Assembly: GCA_964017195.1 (NCBI GenBank)
Contig: OZ024887.1
Span: forward strand, 8,134,032-8,198,031
Direction of reading: 5' to 3'
DNA length: 64,000 bases
From: Siderastrea radians
Taxonomy: Eukaryota; Cnidaria; Anthozoa; Scleractinia; Rhizangiidae
The notes beneath the pieces are model-generated. The model had not been told where the DNA came from and made no database searches. It worked only from the letters and a program-made list of their open reading frames with translations. Shown here in pieces: positions 37,401 through 45,067 of the stretch. Position 1 is the first letter of the stretch; each line of letters starts with the position of its first letter. The position numbers and the translations under genes are program-made.

Positions 37401-40400
37401 TTATCTGGTTTGAAGACCTGACAAGAAGTAATGAGGCAAATGCATCAAACAATGCATTAAATATGGCATAATGCTGCTGATAAATATCAACTTTATCAAC
37501 TGAAAATGCCAAATGATGTTAACTATTCCAGAACTGTACCTTACAATGAAATTTTTTTTAAATAAACTAATTAATTAATTTTTATCAAATATCTTACCAT
37601 CTACCTTGCTAGGAATTTTGTCAGTCACATTTTGTCTACTATTGTCCCAGACAGCCAGATGGGACTTTTGTTAAGCCACGGTAAGTTTTGCAGTGGTTCA
37701 CAAACTGATAGTTTTGATGCTACAGTTTAGCTACATGTAAGCTTGCAGAACAGAAGAGCTTGACAACAAGCTTCCAGTAATAAGCCTAGCCTTAATTCCT
37801 TACATAAATGGCCCTGTACATGTTGTGAGACCAGTTGGAACTTACATATTTGGCTGACTGAAGCTCCCCAATTGAGTTGAAGATAACATCTAAACATCGA
37901 GGAAGCAAGCCACTGTCACTGGGTGTCCCTGTCATGGTGTGTGTCTTTCCAGACCCAGTGATACCATATGCAAATATCAGGCCTACGAGAAATACATTGA
38001 TGGAGTCAGACTATGTGCATGAACTTTAAAGTAGCCTGAGAAAACAGCTGATGTTTCACTAGGTTGCCATTTGAACCCTCGCAAAATGATGTCTGAGTAA
38101 CGAGCGCAGAAATTCCATACTGATGACGTACACTACCCAGATCTTGGCAGTGCTTCTGATTGGTTGTGCCACGAGGGAATTTTCTTTCAACCAATCAGAA
38201 GCACTACCGAGATCTAGGTAGTTCACGTCATCAGTATGGAATTTCTGCGCTCGTTACTCAGACGTCGTTTTGCAAGGGCTCAAGTGGCGACCCCGCGAAA
38301 CGTCGGCTGTTTTCTCAGGCTACTTTACTCCATATTTTAAATAACTGGTACATGTAAATTATAATTTGGATTAAATGCCAGAGGCTACTGGTATAAATTT
38401 TTAACAACATGTATGTAAGGTATTTATGCACCTTCCCTTCAGTAAATTGATATATACTGTTGTGAATACAGCCTGTCGCAAAAATGTTTGCTTTATTTTA
38501 GCGTTTTGTTACTTTACTCAAAAAGACAAACAAGTTATTTAGAAAACTGCGGAAATTAGTATCTAAGCCTCAAGTAACAAACTACGAGTGTCCAAAATAA
38601 GATTAGCGGTGTGTAATGAATAGGACTATTTAGCTGATACACGTAGCAGGAAATGTAACCATTGTAAGGAAATTAGTGGTCAGCCGCAGATCAATGTGAG
38701 CCGCGTAGAATAATGTTGTGATCTTGCCAAGTTATGTAGCCCAACGGATTTACGTAGTTAGGCGTGGGCATCCGTAGTCCGTAAAATGTGGTAAACTTGT
38801 AATTTTAAGTTAGTGTCGATAGTAGAACCGATTGTGTAACATTGATTGTGAGTGGAATAAAGAAAAAGAAAGGAAAGCATACAGTCCAAGTTGATTGAAC
38901 CAGCCGTTGCAGAGTTCTCCTGGTTGAGTCGTGGAGATTTCTGCGAAACAGCCTTGCATAACCCAATGTAACTCAGTCAATAATGATTTTATTGTTGCTA
39001 TGACCAATTTACACCTTCAAGGAGCATCAAAAGTGTTGAGATATTCCTATACTTTTAGCATACCTACAAGCAATTGCAAAAAGACTTAAGTCACTCGCTA
39101 TATTTCCAGTCAATTCAGACATTCTTACAGTCAATACACATTTACCCCCCTTCCCCCTTATCAATGTTGTTATGGATTTAGTTATGATTTTCAAAGTAAC
39201 AAGCAACAACATTGAAAGGGGGAGGGGGTTCAGAAATGTATTAAAGTTTTCCATTTGTTTTCAAGAGTGCATTTTCAGTTGGTAGTACAATTTTTTAGGA
39301 GAATGTCTCAACAATTTTGCAATTGCCTGTAGCTTTAAAATCCCTTTTCCCCCAACATGGATGATGCATAAATTATAAGAATATTACTTGTAACCGACAA
39401 CGTGTAGATGTATGTTCTGAGAGTGGCTTACATTAAAGCTACCCTTGCTGTTTTTGGTCAATTTGTATTCAGTGGTGTAAGCTTTAGTTATAATGTTTTC
39501 CATGACTGGTACTCACCATTTTTTCCATGAATTACATCATCCACCAGTGGCATTGCTACATTGTCAAAAAGCAATTTCTGGGTTGTCTTTTCATCATAGA
39601 CCTTCTTAAATGTATGCTGTGTCTGTAAAAAAAATTAAAGAACGTGCACTGTTTTGACAAACTATAGGTCACATGTAAAGAATATCCCACAAAGTCAAGT
39701 CGCACATGAGCTCATGGTGTGCCGACTTAAGGTGATTCCCTTCAATTGCATTGCGCATCCTTTCTGCGCATCCTTTCTGCGCATCATTTTTTGCGCGATT
39801 AGCGCATGCATCTTCGGACCTTGATAGGTTTTCTATGAAAGCTGAGCAGTTCAGAGAAATAACAGGTCATTTTCTCCTAAAGAAGCTCAGTGACCCCCAT
39901 TTGTAATACATAAATTCAAATGGCACACGGTTGAGTACAATATATTGCAATTTCAAGAAAAGTTAAAAATTCTGCTTTGAGATATTTTTATTTAAATGCC
40001 GAAAAGAACACGTTTTAGGTACAGAAGGGAATGTACGCACGTGGCAAATTCTTTAATTTTTTTCATATCCTTAATTTTTGTACAACTTAAATTGTATACA
40101 ATGCAAGATACTACGATTTTCAGTTGAGTAAGGCATGAGAGAAGTTTGGTCACAAAGTTTTAACGTTCAAGTTACCATGTTGTCAAGGGCAACTTGCTCC
40201 GTTTCCAAAAGAGACTGCATGAATGATCACGTCTGACAATTTCTCGCACGCCTCAAAAACGGCCGTTGGGAATTTGAAGTGGCGGCAGCTCAATTCTTAT
40301 CACATGGCTTTAGAAAAATTGTCATGTGATTCGTGTTGTGAGACCCGCTGATCGCTGTCAAAAAGCGATGGCTTTCATTCAGTGTGAAGTCCAGCAACGA

Positions 40401-43400
40401 AGATTTTCAAACCGCTTTTGCAATTCAGGAGAGCTTGAAAACTCTCCCAACTTGTTATGATTAAGAAGAATTTGAATGGAAAACCAGAAGTGTAAGAGGC
40501 GAAGACATGCCGGCGCCATCAGAATACCGTGTGGCCCTAAATTTTCGCGGGAGTTTAATTTTGTGTTTTGCGGGAACTAATTTTTGTGATTGAAAAAGGC
40601 TGGTTTTTCTTGCTGGGAATTAATTTTTGCGATTTTCTGGACGTCGCGTTCAAACAGAAATGATAACATTTTCGTTTTTTATTTGAGCACATGCAAAAGA
40701 AAGACGAAAAACACTAATCAATGTCACTCTGTTACAATGGATCGACAATAACTAGAGTACCACTTGATGTATTATCCACCGAGTTATCTATAGCAGTTTC
40801 TCCTTTAAACCAGTATTTTTGTTAATAACTTCTACAGTGGAGTAAATTTTTGCGCGAAAAAAATTACGGCAGTTTTATTTTGCGGGAACTTTTTTTGCAG
40901 ATTGAGAGAAAACCCGCAAAAATCACAAAAATTTAGTGCCACACGGTAGCTGAACATTTACGCTTCAGTGATTTCACCTTCGCAGGATGCACAATCAGTT
41001 CAGGCAGCAGTATTAAAAACACAACGCCGTTGAATAGCCCAATTTTCACGTTCATTCAATTTGAAAACTCTTGCCAATGCAGTTTACCTTGTAGAGAAGC
41101 TGCCCGAGTATTTAATGTTGAAAGCCGAAAGTTAAAAAATTTAAAAACTTCCACTAGTGATTTGTTTACGTTCCTGATTGTAGCCGACTGCGTCACACAC
41201 AGGATACTCGCAGGAAAAATATTTTACTAGTAATACAAGCAAAGCATCAATGCATATAGTTTACTTTTGTAGATACAATTTAAGACTTACTGTAATAGTC
41301 TAGCTGCTACAACTGTTCAATTTTTTAACTTCTTTACAAACGCATATACACGTGAACTTTTTGACAAGCACGCTGGGCGATCGGCAGGTCTCACAACACC
41401 AATCACACGACAATATTTTTAAAGCCACATGACAAGAATTGAGCCACCGCCAATTCAAATTCCCAACGGATGATTTACCACTCTAGTTGAAAGATGTAGT
41501 CTCTCTTGGAAACGGAGCAAGTTGCCCTTGACAACATGGTAACTTTAACGTTAAAACTTTATGACCAAACTTCTCTCGTGCCTTACTCAACTGAAAATCG
41601 TAGTAAATGTCTATTTTGTTGAACTGCTCCAATAAAATTATATCAATACAAGCAATGACTTTTTAAGGAAATTATAGTTCACATTTCTGATTACTAGGGT
41701 TTCTCAGGAAAGCCTTGTGGGTCGTATAGTTGCTATTAATGGCTATCCATGTTGTGCTAAAACAAGCTCAGTGACCCCTACTTTTTATTGCATTTTTGAA
41801 ATGTTCTGAACTTAATTACCAGTTGGACCAAGTCTTAAAAAAATTTGAAATATTCCTTCTATTTCGATGGAATCACCTTTAAGTTATAAGCTTGTTCAAA
41901 GCTGAATGGAACAATGTTTTATCCCATGCATGTATTATAGGAAATGTTTTGGATTGTTGAAAGGTTTTTTGCCATCTATGCTTCGTGACTTCTCTACTCG
42001 GAGCTGATGGGGGATGAGTTTAAAGAGGTAAGACCTCACTTGGAGCAGTAGTTGTAGTTGCTGTATATAGTAGACTTATTCCAGGACACACAATGTCTAA
42101 TAATAAATGTTATTACCTCTAATCTATGACCAGACTTGTACGCTGCTGAATTCTGCAAAACAGTAGAATACATGTACATGTACATGTAAATATAATAGAA
42201 TGGTCTGTAACAGAACACGAAAAGAAAATAGCATTCTGCTACTCAGGGAAGCCAGACACTTAATTGATAAATATAAGACTGCAAAGGAGGCATTTAGCTG
42301 ACGAATGAATAATCCACCTTAGGCTTGTCTTCATACAGAAAAAAAAACAAGATGTATCTAACTAGGCAGATATACTAAGTTTGCCTAAGTTGACATCCCA
42401 GATGCAAAACACATCCCTAGTATGTAGCCGGCTAAGGTTTTCTAGTTGTCATTGCTGCAAAATCAAATCCAATAAGGCAGTTGCTCTTGTCACTGTACTT
42501 GTCTTGTGAATGCATTGCTTTCAGGTCATGTGAGAGAAGCTGTACAAAACTTAACTTAGAGTAAAACTGCATTACATCTGGGTAACAGTTTTGAAACCCT
42601 CAAGACAAGACCCTTTAAGGTCAATTCCCTTGGCTTTCATTACTCTTTTTAAATTCTTCACCTGTGCATGGAGTCAGACAGATTTTTTACTCAGTCAAGC
42701 TTGTGTCCCTTAAAAGCTATGAAAGCCATTTCCCTAGCATACCGTAATGAAGATATTAGCGACCTTCAGATCGGACTACGAGTACGAGATTGAGTATGAG
42801 TCTGACTTTTGAACTTCAAACCAGTGATGTTTCCAGAGCCCTCACTCCTTCGTGTTGTTTAGGAGTAGAGAAGGATGCTAGAGGAATGAAATTGGTATTT
42901 GATGTGATAACGTACAGCCTGCAAACTGGAACTGAAAAGTTGCAGTCATACTCAGTCTCGCACTAGTACTCAAATCTTAAAGTTCCCTAATACTGGTTCC
43001 ATGAAAACAATAACAAAAATAATTGCAATAAAATACCTTGGGTGCTGTGAGTTGTAATACTGTATCACTGATAATTTGTACACACGATTCTTCTTCATTA
43101 TCGCCAAGAGGTCGAATTCGGCAATAAACCTGAAATGGTAGTTGAAGTCAGAGTTGAAGTAGTTTTATATTATAAAGCTTAGCTCAAACTCAAAACAAGT
43201 ACTCAATTCCCTATGTATTGCGCTAAGAGTGGGTGAAAGAATGTTTTATCAACGTCAGTTCCTTTATGGATTTGTCGTGAATTGAACGATGCTGTATAAG
43301 CTTACCGTATTACAAGGCAAAAATAATAAGCTTTAGCTTTATGCACTGACAAAACATTTTTAAACGCTTACTCTGTTTTCATTTTATTTCAGGATTCTGC

Positions 43401-43846
43401 AACAATCATATGGTAAAAATCAGCCAGGCTTAATATCTTAATTTTCTACTGAACAACATCTGATACTTTTAAAAAAATCTAAAACTTGACTAAGCTTACA
43501 TCTTGTACGTAAAACAAAAAACAATCTTCTACCTTTGAACGAATACATGCTCGCATGCTGAAAGTTCGAGTCTTTACATGATTAGCTAGAAATTAAGATC
43601 TGAAATGCCGCAGTTGGAATGATCAGGCGCTTCTAAGCCTAGATTCATAATTAAAAGTATTCACTTCTTTATACCTCGACTGGATCCTTCAACTTGTTGG
43701 TGGCGGGTCTTCTGGGTGTCTTGCTGCTGCGCGGGGTTTTCGTCGAACCAGGAGTTTTCGGGCTAAACGAAAACCTCGAGTTAGTTTACACCCCCCGAAA
43801 GAGACACTAGACGACAAAATATGTTCTGTACTTACATTGGTTTCAT
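10429..43846 (-). CDS. KIF23: KIF23 / MKLP1 mitotic kinesin-6, complete in 33 coding exons
   Basis: Plus-end-directed kinesin-6 that pairs with RACGAP1/CYK-4 as centralspindlin, bundling midzone microtubules for cytokinesis. Minus-strand coding exons (high-low): 43846-43836, 43762-43675, 43129-43037, 42152-42117, 39622-39517, 37982-37846, 37417-37290, 36180-36123, 36026-35920, 35758-35524, 35227-35125, 34635-34544, 34115-34050, 33956-33903, 33789-33728, 33268-33234, 32854-32804, 31765-31698, 29133-29024, 28422-28377, 27889-27849, 27534-27489, 27110-27048, 26858-26799, 26228-26178, 20996-20907, 20552-20460, 20295-20214, 12417-12341, 12226-12158, 11483-11386, 11018-10952, 10503-10429. Phases agree at every junction. 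The sum is 2,598 nt, 865 residues plus TAA, close to the human short isoform. Motor motifs are GITGSGKT (118-125), SSRSH (308-312) and DLAGSE (347-352). A coiled coil follows at about 510-680, then a basic tail. Exon 19 uses a weak GTAATG donor that is forced by phase. No ARF6-binding alternative exon was recognised. Transposons lie in many introns, and intron 28 hosts an antisense gene. Confidence 0.95.
12750..13160. repeat. Diverged tandem duplication in KIF23 intron 28
   Basis: Two direct copies (about 12750-12978 and 12986-13160) share CTCGAAAGCC, ATTTGTAAAAATA, AACTCATTCT, GATGCTTAGAAATGTCTTTG and a terminal GGGCTTTCGA(A/G)AAACGCACGCC. The copies are diverged and copy 2 is shorter. No coding capacity. 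Confidence 0.7.
14640..14662 (+). promoter_or_regulatory. Probable 3' splice site just upstream of the nested gene's ATG
   Basis: A T-rich tract ending in TGTATTCAG/A lies 5 nt before the ATG at 14668. It looks like a good acceptor and suggests a non-coding 5' exon somewhere upstream, with the whole coding sequence in the second exon. I could not fix the upstream exon in 13,160-14,640. Confidence 0.45.
14668..19359 (+). CDS. Large multi-domain protein (1,563 aa) with FEN1/XPG-like nuclease and CXC modules, nested in KIF23 intron 28
   Basis: A single uninterrupted reading frame, antisense to its host gene. Seen in the protein: two N-terminal cysteine modules (C8/C15 with YHRKC at 64-68; CIFC at 117-120 with YHASC at 174-178). 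A central block has WDNID (474-478), MDQALYAKA (642-650), LRMGTFH (665-671) and [16 protein letters not shown] (681-696). A C-terminal region at about 1115-1400 has IDGMS (D1135), VFDTYK (D1175), EEAD (E1273, D1275), SEDTD (D1299, D1301) and [13 protein letters not shown] (D1357). A nine-cysteine cluster (1508-1537) ends in CDN, followed by an acidic tail. The C-terminal acidic set matches, in order and spacing, the metal-binding residues of the FEN1/XPG/PIN-like fold, so a structure-specific nuclease is inferred. The Cys cluster resembles tesmin/CXC modules that also occur in some transposase families. The central block may be an RNase-H-like fold, but I cannot show it. No reverse-transcriptase motif. 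It may be a transposon protein or a domesticated one; no terminal repeats were found around it. The frame is certain, the role is not. Confidence 0.85.
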   Translation: MEKDKHQCIIHYAACYDKEDEHLVSPKDISSWSALLEAAKVRNHQPVLDVAKTVDENHIPNIVYHRKCRSLFTMKRDLETIKRKRAETVDEESSEDTTAKRLCRRTSTEARVYEPVCIFCNKVKFMKNPKSREKLIQAVQLRADHTLRQCAILNEDARIIAITSRDIVAAEAHYHASCYKSYTNIKTKEHDHLDGKEVENTTEITGTLLYEVAEVGAYAQLYHYIRNEVIPNKMVVPVAQLTEKLETFMSCKGEVLKTATKKNIRRRLESELGDSVHIFANDSGKLLLVPDSLSFKDVVLYNENLRKELAIWKVKLTDANKITDQASSQIREAIRRDMTPTPWPYHPSDLSNAVNMPTQLHRFLVGLLTGNPENENPSERVSNLVQSFGQDLIYAVTCGQHKSPKHVLLPYAVKTLTGNTEIIKALNKFGHGMSYTQLEENDTALCLQKLASGLNERVVLPASIKSHVFTTLAWDNIDRIEETLSGKGTSHRVNGIAVQPKVFGPDPPPDDLPRIDKLKQRTLSTEHQSQLDVYVAGSRVGPHPLKTKDDYVCEANKAARSAQQENMLWILARLANSEDQKVPSWTGFNIQTRDQVQVTPDVVQYLPTINAPATELSTVFEILNQSEEIRKKLCLPAIVVVMDQALYAKAAEIAWKQDQFSNIVLRMGTFHTICVALSILGKRFGDSGLKDIFIESQIVAEGSISGVIDGKHYNRGVRAHKYLYEALMRLAWAEFMRWLETGDPDHHITVVSFLEQVDTFASNLKQEGFDQLLQSQVLPQVMTMWKEFLNYLRHNNGELSAFWMSYVDMVEGILLGLLRASREGDWDLHLHSVRMMIPWCFAYDKVNYARYLTPYFAQMTNLDQTNPEVQRAFKTGSFSVQLSSNNPFGRIPVDQTTEVTVNKDTQNPGGTTRFSLKPATVQRYYLTAEYRSTFLGQLRSMVQGSDPETQHTELQRSRIKKDEQAVSSIVDLIQGWVNPFSESQDLISISTAKKAPREVATDLKIAHEVGEKCYTTFKEERMEKIPQVKKFHDPLKTSKLKTFSDMNKKKQVKTNERSIILKADRSLFGRIIVIAQERSLQMDYILSHPLGPLPWALSSADGLLRKTNKASLASLLQKNVQATEEVPANSSAVIDGMSLVQRVKGDQLTFGDVAIIVLSTALKGVRCNRIDVVFDTYKELSIKNSERLLRGEESGHQLCNITSTQIVRQWRNFLTRVTNKTSLITFIVSEWRKEACREKLEEKVLYANVDDTCYRITSEGSEEVPALQCQQEEADGRLLLHATHAANEGYNSVLVCSEDTDVFILSLAFSNEIGASLFLKSGSRTRTKVVDITKVAASLGSKVCKGVLGMHAFTGCDTVSAFAGRGKAQALKLLKKNTRSQEALTELGQEWNLPPELMDKLEEFTCLLYSTNTVTTKVNDLRYQLFCSRRGEIESHQLPPCRDCLVKHAKRANYQVAIWKRCLQQDPQVPSPVGRGWKTEHEYGVAKLVVDWMDLKPAPEAILDLLACNCTRKCVSPNCVCITNGLRCTDMCRLTECDNQASLQEVQSTDEDDEHGEDSDEEY
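19580..19585 (+). terminator. Poly(A) signal AATAAA of the nested gene
   Basis: The first canonical plus-strand AATAAA after the 1,563-codon frame lies 221 nt past the stop codon. It lies before the tandem repeat block, so a self-contained transcript of about 4.9 kb is possible. Confidence 0.5.
19665..20001 (+). repeat. Tandem duplication (171 + 166 bp) headed by a CACGTG palindrome
   Basis: Copy 1 is 19665-19835 and copy 2 is 19836-20001. Both start GGTCACGTGACCTATG and end near GAG(A/C)G(A/C)CTGTT, with only scattered differences. A third GGTCACGTGACC lies at about 19487. Each contains a perfect CACGTG E-box inside a 12-bp palindrome. The block sits just downstream of the nested gene. Confidence 0.85.
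21128..21519. mobile_element. Short hAT-like element with CAGGGTTGTCC ends
   Basis: Left CAGGGTTGTCC, right GGACAAGCCTG; CAGGG termini are typical of hAT. Flanks AGTTTGAC and AGTTTCTA agree in 5 of 8 bases, so the 8-bp duplication is eroded or absent. It contains repeated AAGTAGC(C/T)GG and a GGGGGGTCTGGGG block that recurs at about 47,080. Confidence 0.5.
21689..22011. mobile_element. MITE, about 323 bp, with TTTA-like flanks
   Basis: ACGCCCGTTAACCCATGCGA at the left faces GTGTAAACGGGCC at the right. Matching inner blocks are CGATGCAA, TTTTGTCGC, AGTGTA(A/C)ACTAGCGGCGATT and TGTGCGATT. TTTA lies at both edges (21685-21688, 22012-22015). Non-coding. In KIF23 intron 25. Confidence 0.7.
22623..24812. 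mobile_element. Nested foldback element, 2,190 bp, with perfect 9-bp duplication AATAATTTT
   Basis: Ends GGGTGTCAGTAAAACGCCG and inverse. Perfect flanks AATAATTTT at 22614-22622 and 24813-24821. The order of inverted modules is A (22623-22760), C (22804-22890), C' (23790-23880), B (23908-24012), B' (24562-24672), A' (24700-24812). Module A contains tandem GGGGTC units, then GCGATTTATTTGCAAATAGA. No transposase. Open frames within are by-products of the repeats. Confidence 0.87.
25890..25911. repeat. Double CRE-like palindrome
   Basis: TGACGTCAC (25890-25898) and GTGACGTCA (25903-25911) face each other across TAAC, extended to TAGCCA.../...TGGCTA. Each half also contains the CRE core TGACGTCA. 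It could be the end of a decayed MITE rather than a regulatory site. Confidence 0.6.
25972..26127. repeat. Interspersed repeat, inverted relative of 56153-56300
   Basis: Shared in opposite orientation with 56153-56300: ATGGTCATGGTTTGTTTT, AATGAAATTAAGTTAATATG, AACACAATGTTGGGCATGG and TAGCTACCGATA. Ends are CTTTAAG-like and resemble the GGGGCATAGTCACG family also seen at about 22,056. Confidence 0.75.
27995..28045. repeat. 15-bp perfect hairpin in KIF23 intron 20
   Basis: GAAATTTGATGTTCA (27995-28009) and its complement (28031-28045). A second inverted pair, AACGCTAAATTTTG / CAAAATTTAGCGTT, lies at about 28107 and 28217, suggesting a decayed MITE spanning about 27960-28260. Confidence 0.75.
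29570..29724. mobile_element. Harbinger-type MITE, 155 bp, TAA duplication
   Basis: AGGCTAATTTACACGTA at the left, TACGTGTAAATTAGTCT at the right, TAA at 29567-29569 and 29725-29727. Inner inverted words are ATCGGCC / GGCCGATT-like. In KIF23 intron 18. Confidence 0.82.
29728..30389. mobile_element. Short-TIR element, 662 bp, flanked by TTAA
   Basis: GGACGTTCGCGC at the left, GCGCGAACGTCG at the right, TTAA at 29724-29727 and 30390-30393. TTAA targets are typical of piggyBac-type elements. It begins exactly where the 155-bp MITE ends, so the two share the TTAA/TAA junction. A direct repeat (CTGAACGTG(A/G)GAAG) recurs near 29979 and 30357. Confidence 0.65.
30777..31560. mobile_element. PIF/Harbinger-type element, 784 bp, TAA target duplication
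   Basis: Terminal inverted repeats start AGGCGGTGTTACACGGGACA. About 33 bp match with one or two differences. The element is flanked by TAA at 30774-30776 and 31561-31563. Subterminal repeats (TTTTGCGCAACA, GTGTAACATGC) are inverted too. A three-base TWA duplication is the hallmark of PIF/Harbinger. It carries an N-terminal transposase remnant on the minus strand. It sits in KIF23 intron 18. Confidence 0.88.
31038..31347 (-). pseudogene. N-terminal remnant of a Harbinger transposase, frameshifted
   Basis: Frame 1 from 31347 reads [17 protein letters not shown]...[19 protein letters not shown]...EDDEVREVL. After a one-base slip the next frame gives [25 protein letters not shown] before a TAG at 31038-31040. 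W-x-R-x-W-L-x-R-R-E--GAY followed by FEDLL--I---I-K-DT is the conserved head of Harbinger DDE transposases. The DDE catalytic region is missing, so the element is non-autonomous. Confidence 0.65.
33367..33545. mobile_element. MITE, 179 bp, CCAGGGCT ends
   Basis: CCAGGGCTCTCATTAAG and its near-complement CTTAATGAAAGCCCTGG (one mismatch). GTAG precedes the left end and TAG follows the right end. In KIF23 intron 15. Confidence 0.72.
36476..36834. mobile_element. MITE, 359 bp, TAA duplication
   Basis: AGCCCTGG...AAACATTTTC...CAACATCAT faces the inverse at the right end. TAA at 36473-36475 and 36835-36837. Harbinger-type by its duplication. In KIF23 intron 7. Confidence 0.75.
38031..38323. mobile_element. 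Palindromic MITE, copy B, in KIF23 intron 5
   Basis: Same family as 9413-9703. Terminal repeats GTAGCCTGAGAAAACAGC and inverse, same internal palindrome around CCAGATCTTGG. CTTTA occurs in both flanks but a clean 9-bp duplication is not seen. Confidence 0.85.
39730..41878. mobile_element. Foldback-type element, 2.15 kb, in KIF23 intron 4, with a MITE nested inside
   Basis: Ends AGGTGATTCC and GGAATCACCT with TTA(A) on both sides (39727, 41879). Long inverted arms are about 40105-40390 and 41350-41610, including AAGTTTGGTCA, ACCATGTTGTCAAGGGCAAC, CTTGCTCCGTTTCC and GGTCTCACAACACC-like words. The MITE 40525-40948 lies in the loop, so it arrived later or was carried along. No transposase frame. 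Confidence 0.8.
40525..40948. mobile_element. MITE copy 1 of the TACCGTGTGGC family, nested
   Basis: TACCGTGTGGC...CTAAATTTT.GCGGG at the left, CCCGCAAAAAT...TTAGTG CCACACGGTA at the right. Internal tandem GCGGGAACTAATTTTTG motifs are themselves inverted. A second copy is at 49979-50497. Confidence 0.85.
42167..42189. repeat. (CATGTA)n microsatellite next to a 36-nt exon
   Basis: About four units of CATGTA lie upstream of KIF23 micro-exon 4. The palindrome TACATGTA recurs often in the window. Confidence 0.7.
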
Positions 43847-44463
43847 GACTGATCAACACAGATGTTTTCCACCATAAAAAATTGGCGAAATCTTTCAGCA
43901 CAACAACTAGAAAATCAAAATGTCCGACAAAGAATTCTTGAATCAAACCGCCTCGACGGTCCTGGTTTGAACCGACCAATCAGAAAACAGCATGACATCA
44001 CGGTTTGCAAACAACGCATGGTTCGATGAAAAGCCGCTGTGCATTGACTGTAGTGCCTGCCGTCTCGTATCTTTTTATTTCGCGGGAATTTATTTTCGCA
44101 AAATTAATTTTTCTGTGGTCTTTGAAGGAAAAAGCAAGAAAATACCTTAGTTTAGGAATAAATACGGAATATAAAACAAACTATGTGCTCTCTATCTTTT
44201 CCTAAAACGAAACTCTCTGACTAATTAAAGAAAATGGCGCAGTTGACACACGACAGTATCTCATGATAGGAATTTTTACCCGGCCACGGCGTAATCCTAA
44301 CAATAGTAATAACCAATGTATCAAAATGTAATTGTTTTTTTAACATTGTGAACCATTAAAGCCATAACATGGACACCCAATGGAGAAAGCCAGATCTTTG
44401 TACCATACACTGCAGACTGGATGGAATTTGTCCGTAATGTGGAGGTAGCGTCAGATGAGCCGA
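43847..44463. other. KIF23 upstream / promoter region
   Basis: No second gene is seen. The transcription start cannot be fixed. A phase-correct first coding exon of only 11 nt (43846-43836) means the 5' UTR and promoter must lie in this stretch. No TATA box or other site was recognised with confidence. Confidence 0.4.
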
Positions 44464-44622
44464 TACCCTGCTAGCAGAGGTTTTTTATCTTGCCGCTTCA
44501 TTTTCGTAGTCTTTTTACGGCTGTCTTTACCGCTGTTGTATTCTTCTAGGTAAAAAGACAGCTGTAAAAAGACTACGTAAAAGAAGCGGCAAGAAAAAAA
44601 AAAGCCCTCTGCTACCCGGATA
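44464..44622. mobile_element. Palindromic MITE, 159 bp, with perfect 9-bp duplication ATGAGCCGA
   Basis: TACCCTGCTAGCAGAGG at the left, CCTCTGCTACCCGGATA at the right. Long arms include CTTGCCGCTTC and CGTAGTCTTTTTAC(G/A)GCTGTCTTT. ATGAGCCGA at 44455-44463 and 44623-44631. Confidence 0.9.
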
Positions 44623-44659
44623 ATGAGCCGACCGGTTGGAGGGCTGGCGGCTATTCACC

Positions 44660-45067
44660 CGGCGTAGTCAATCGAACAAAACCGAAGTAAAAATCAATCG
44701 AACCCAATCGTTCGATTGATTTGCTATTGGTTCGGTAATCGAGCACAATTGAACTGTAACTTTTCGGTGAGCTCGATTACCGAACTTTATCGAACCAGTC
44801 TATAACATATATAAGATCCCGGGATAAGATAATACTAGGAAAATGAAACAGCACGGCAAAAAAGACTGCCTTTATAACAATGACTGTAGGTACACTAATT
44901 CTAGCTAAAGTCACGATTAATGCAGACCAACTTAGTAATTCGATCATTCGCCTGAGAGTTCAATTATGTTCGATTGAAGAAGAGTTCGATTGGCACAATA
45001 TTTCGGTGAGTTCGATTATGGAACGTTCGATTTGGTTCGATTACCGAACGTTCGATTGACTACGCCG
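44660..45067. mobile_element. MITE, 408 bp, with perfect 18-bp ends and TTCGATT repeats
   Basis: CGGCGTAGTCAATCGAAC and its exact complement. The interior has about ten GTTCGATT / AATCGAAC words in both orientations. The target duplication is unclear because the flanks are C-rich. Confidence 0.82.

Larger units (their letters stand above)
33728..43846 (-). other. KIF23: KIF23 exons 1-15: N-terminal extension and kinesin motor domain
   Basis: Residues 1-33 are a Thr-Pro/Arg-rich leader ([18 protein letters not shown]) ending at LKDPVE. Residues 34 to about 460 are the motor. The P-loop is in exon 6 (39.5 kb side of the gene), switch I in exon 10 and switch II in exon 11. Exon 4 (42152-42117) is a 36-nt micro-exon coding [12 protein letters not shown], which fills the short variable insert of the family. 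It is easy to miss but keeps the frame. The kinesin-6 signature of a long loop between the P-loop and switch I is present (exons 7-8, charged and proline-rich). Switch II reads LCDLAG, where many kinesins have LVDLAG. Confidence 0.9.

Noticed and set aside
38006..38357. Frames of 62-65 codons repeated in two places (also 9508-9741)
   Set aside because: They are translations of the palindromic MITE and occur on both strands because of its symmetry.
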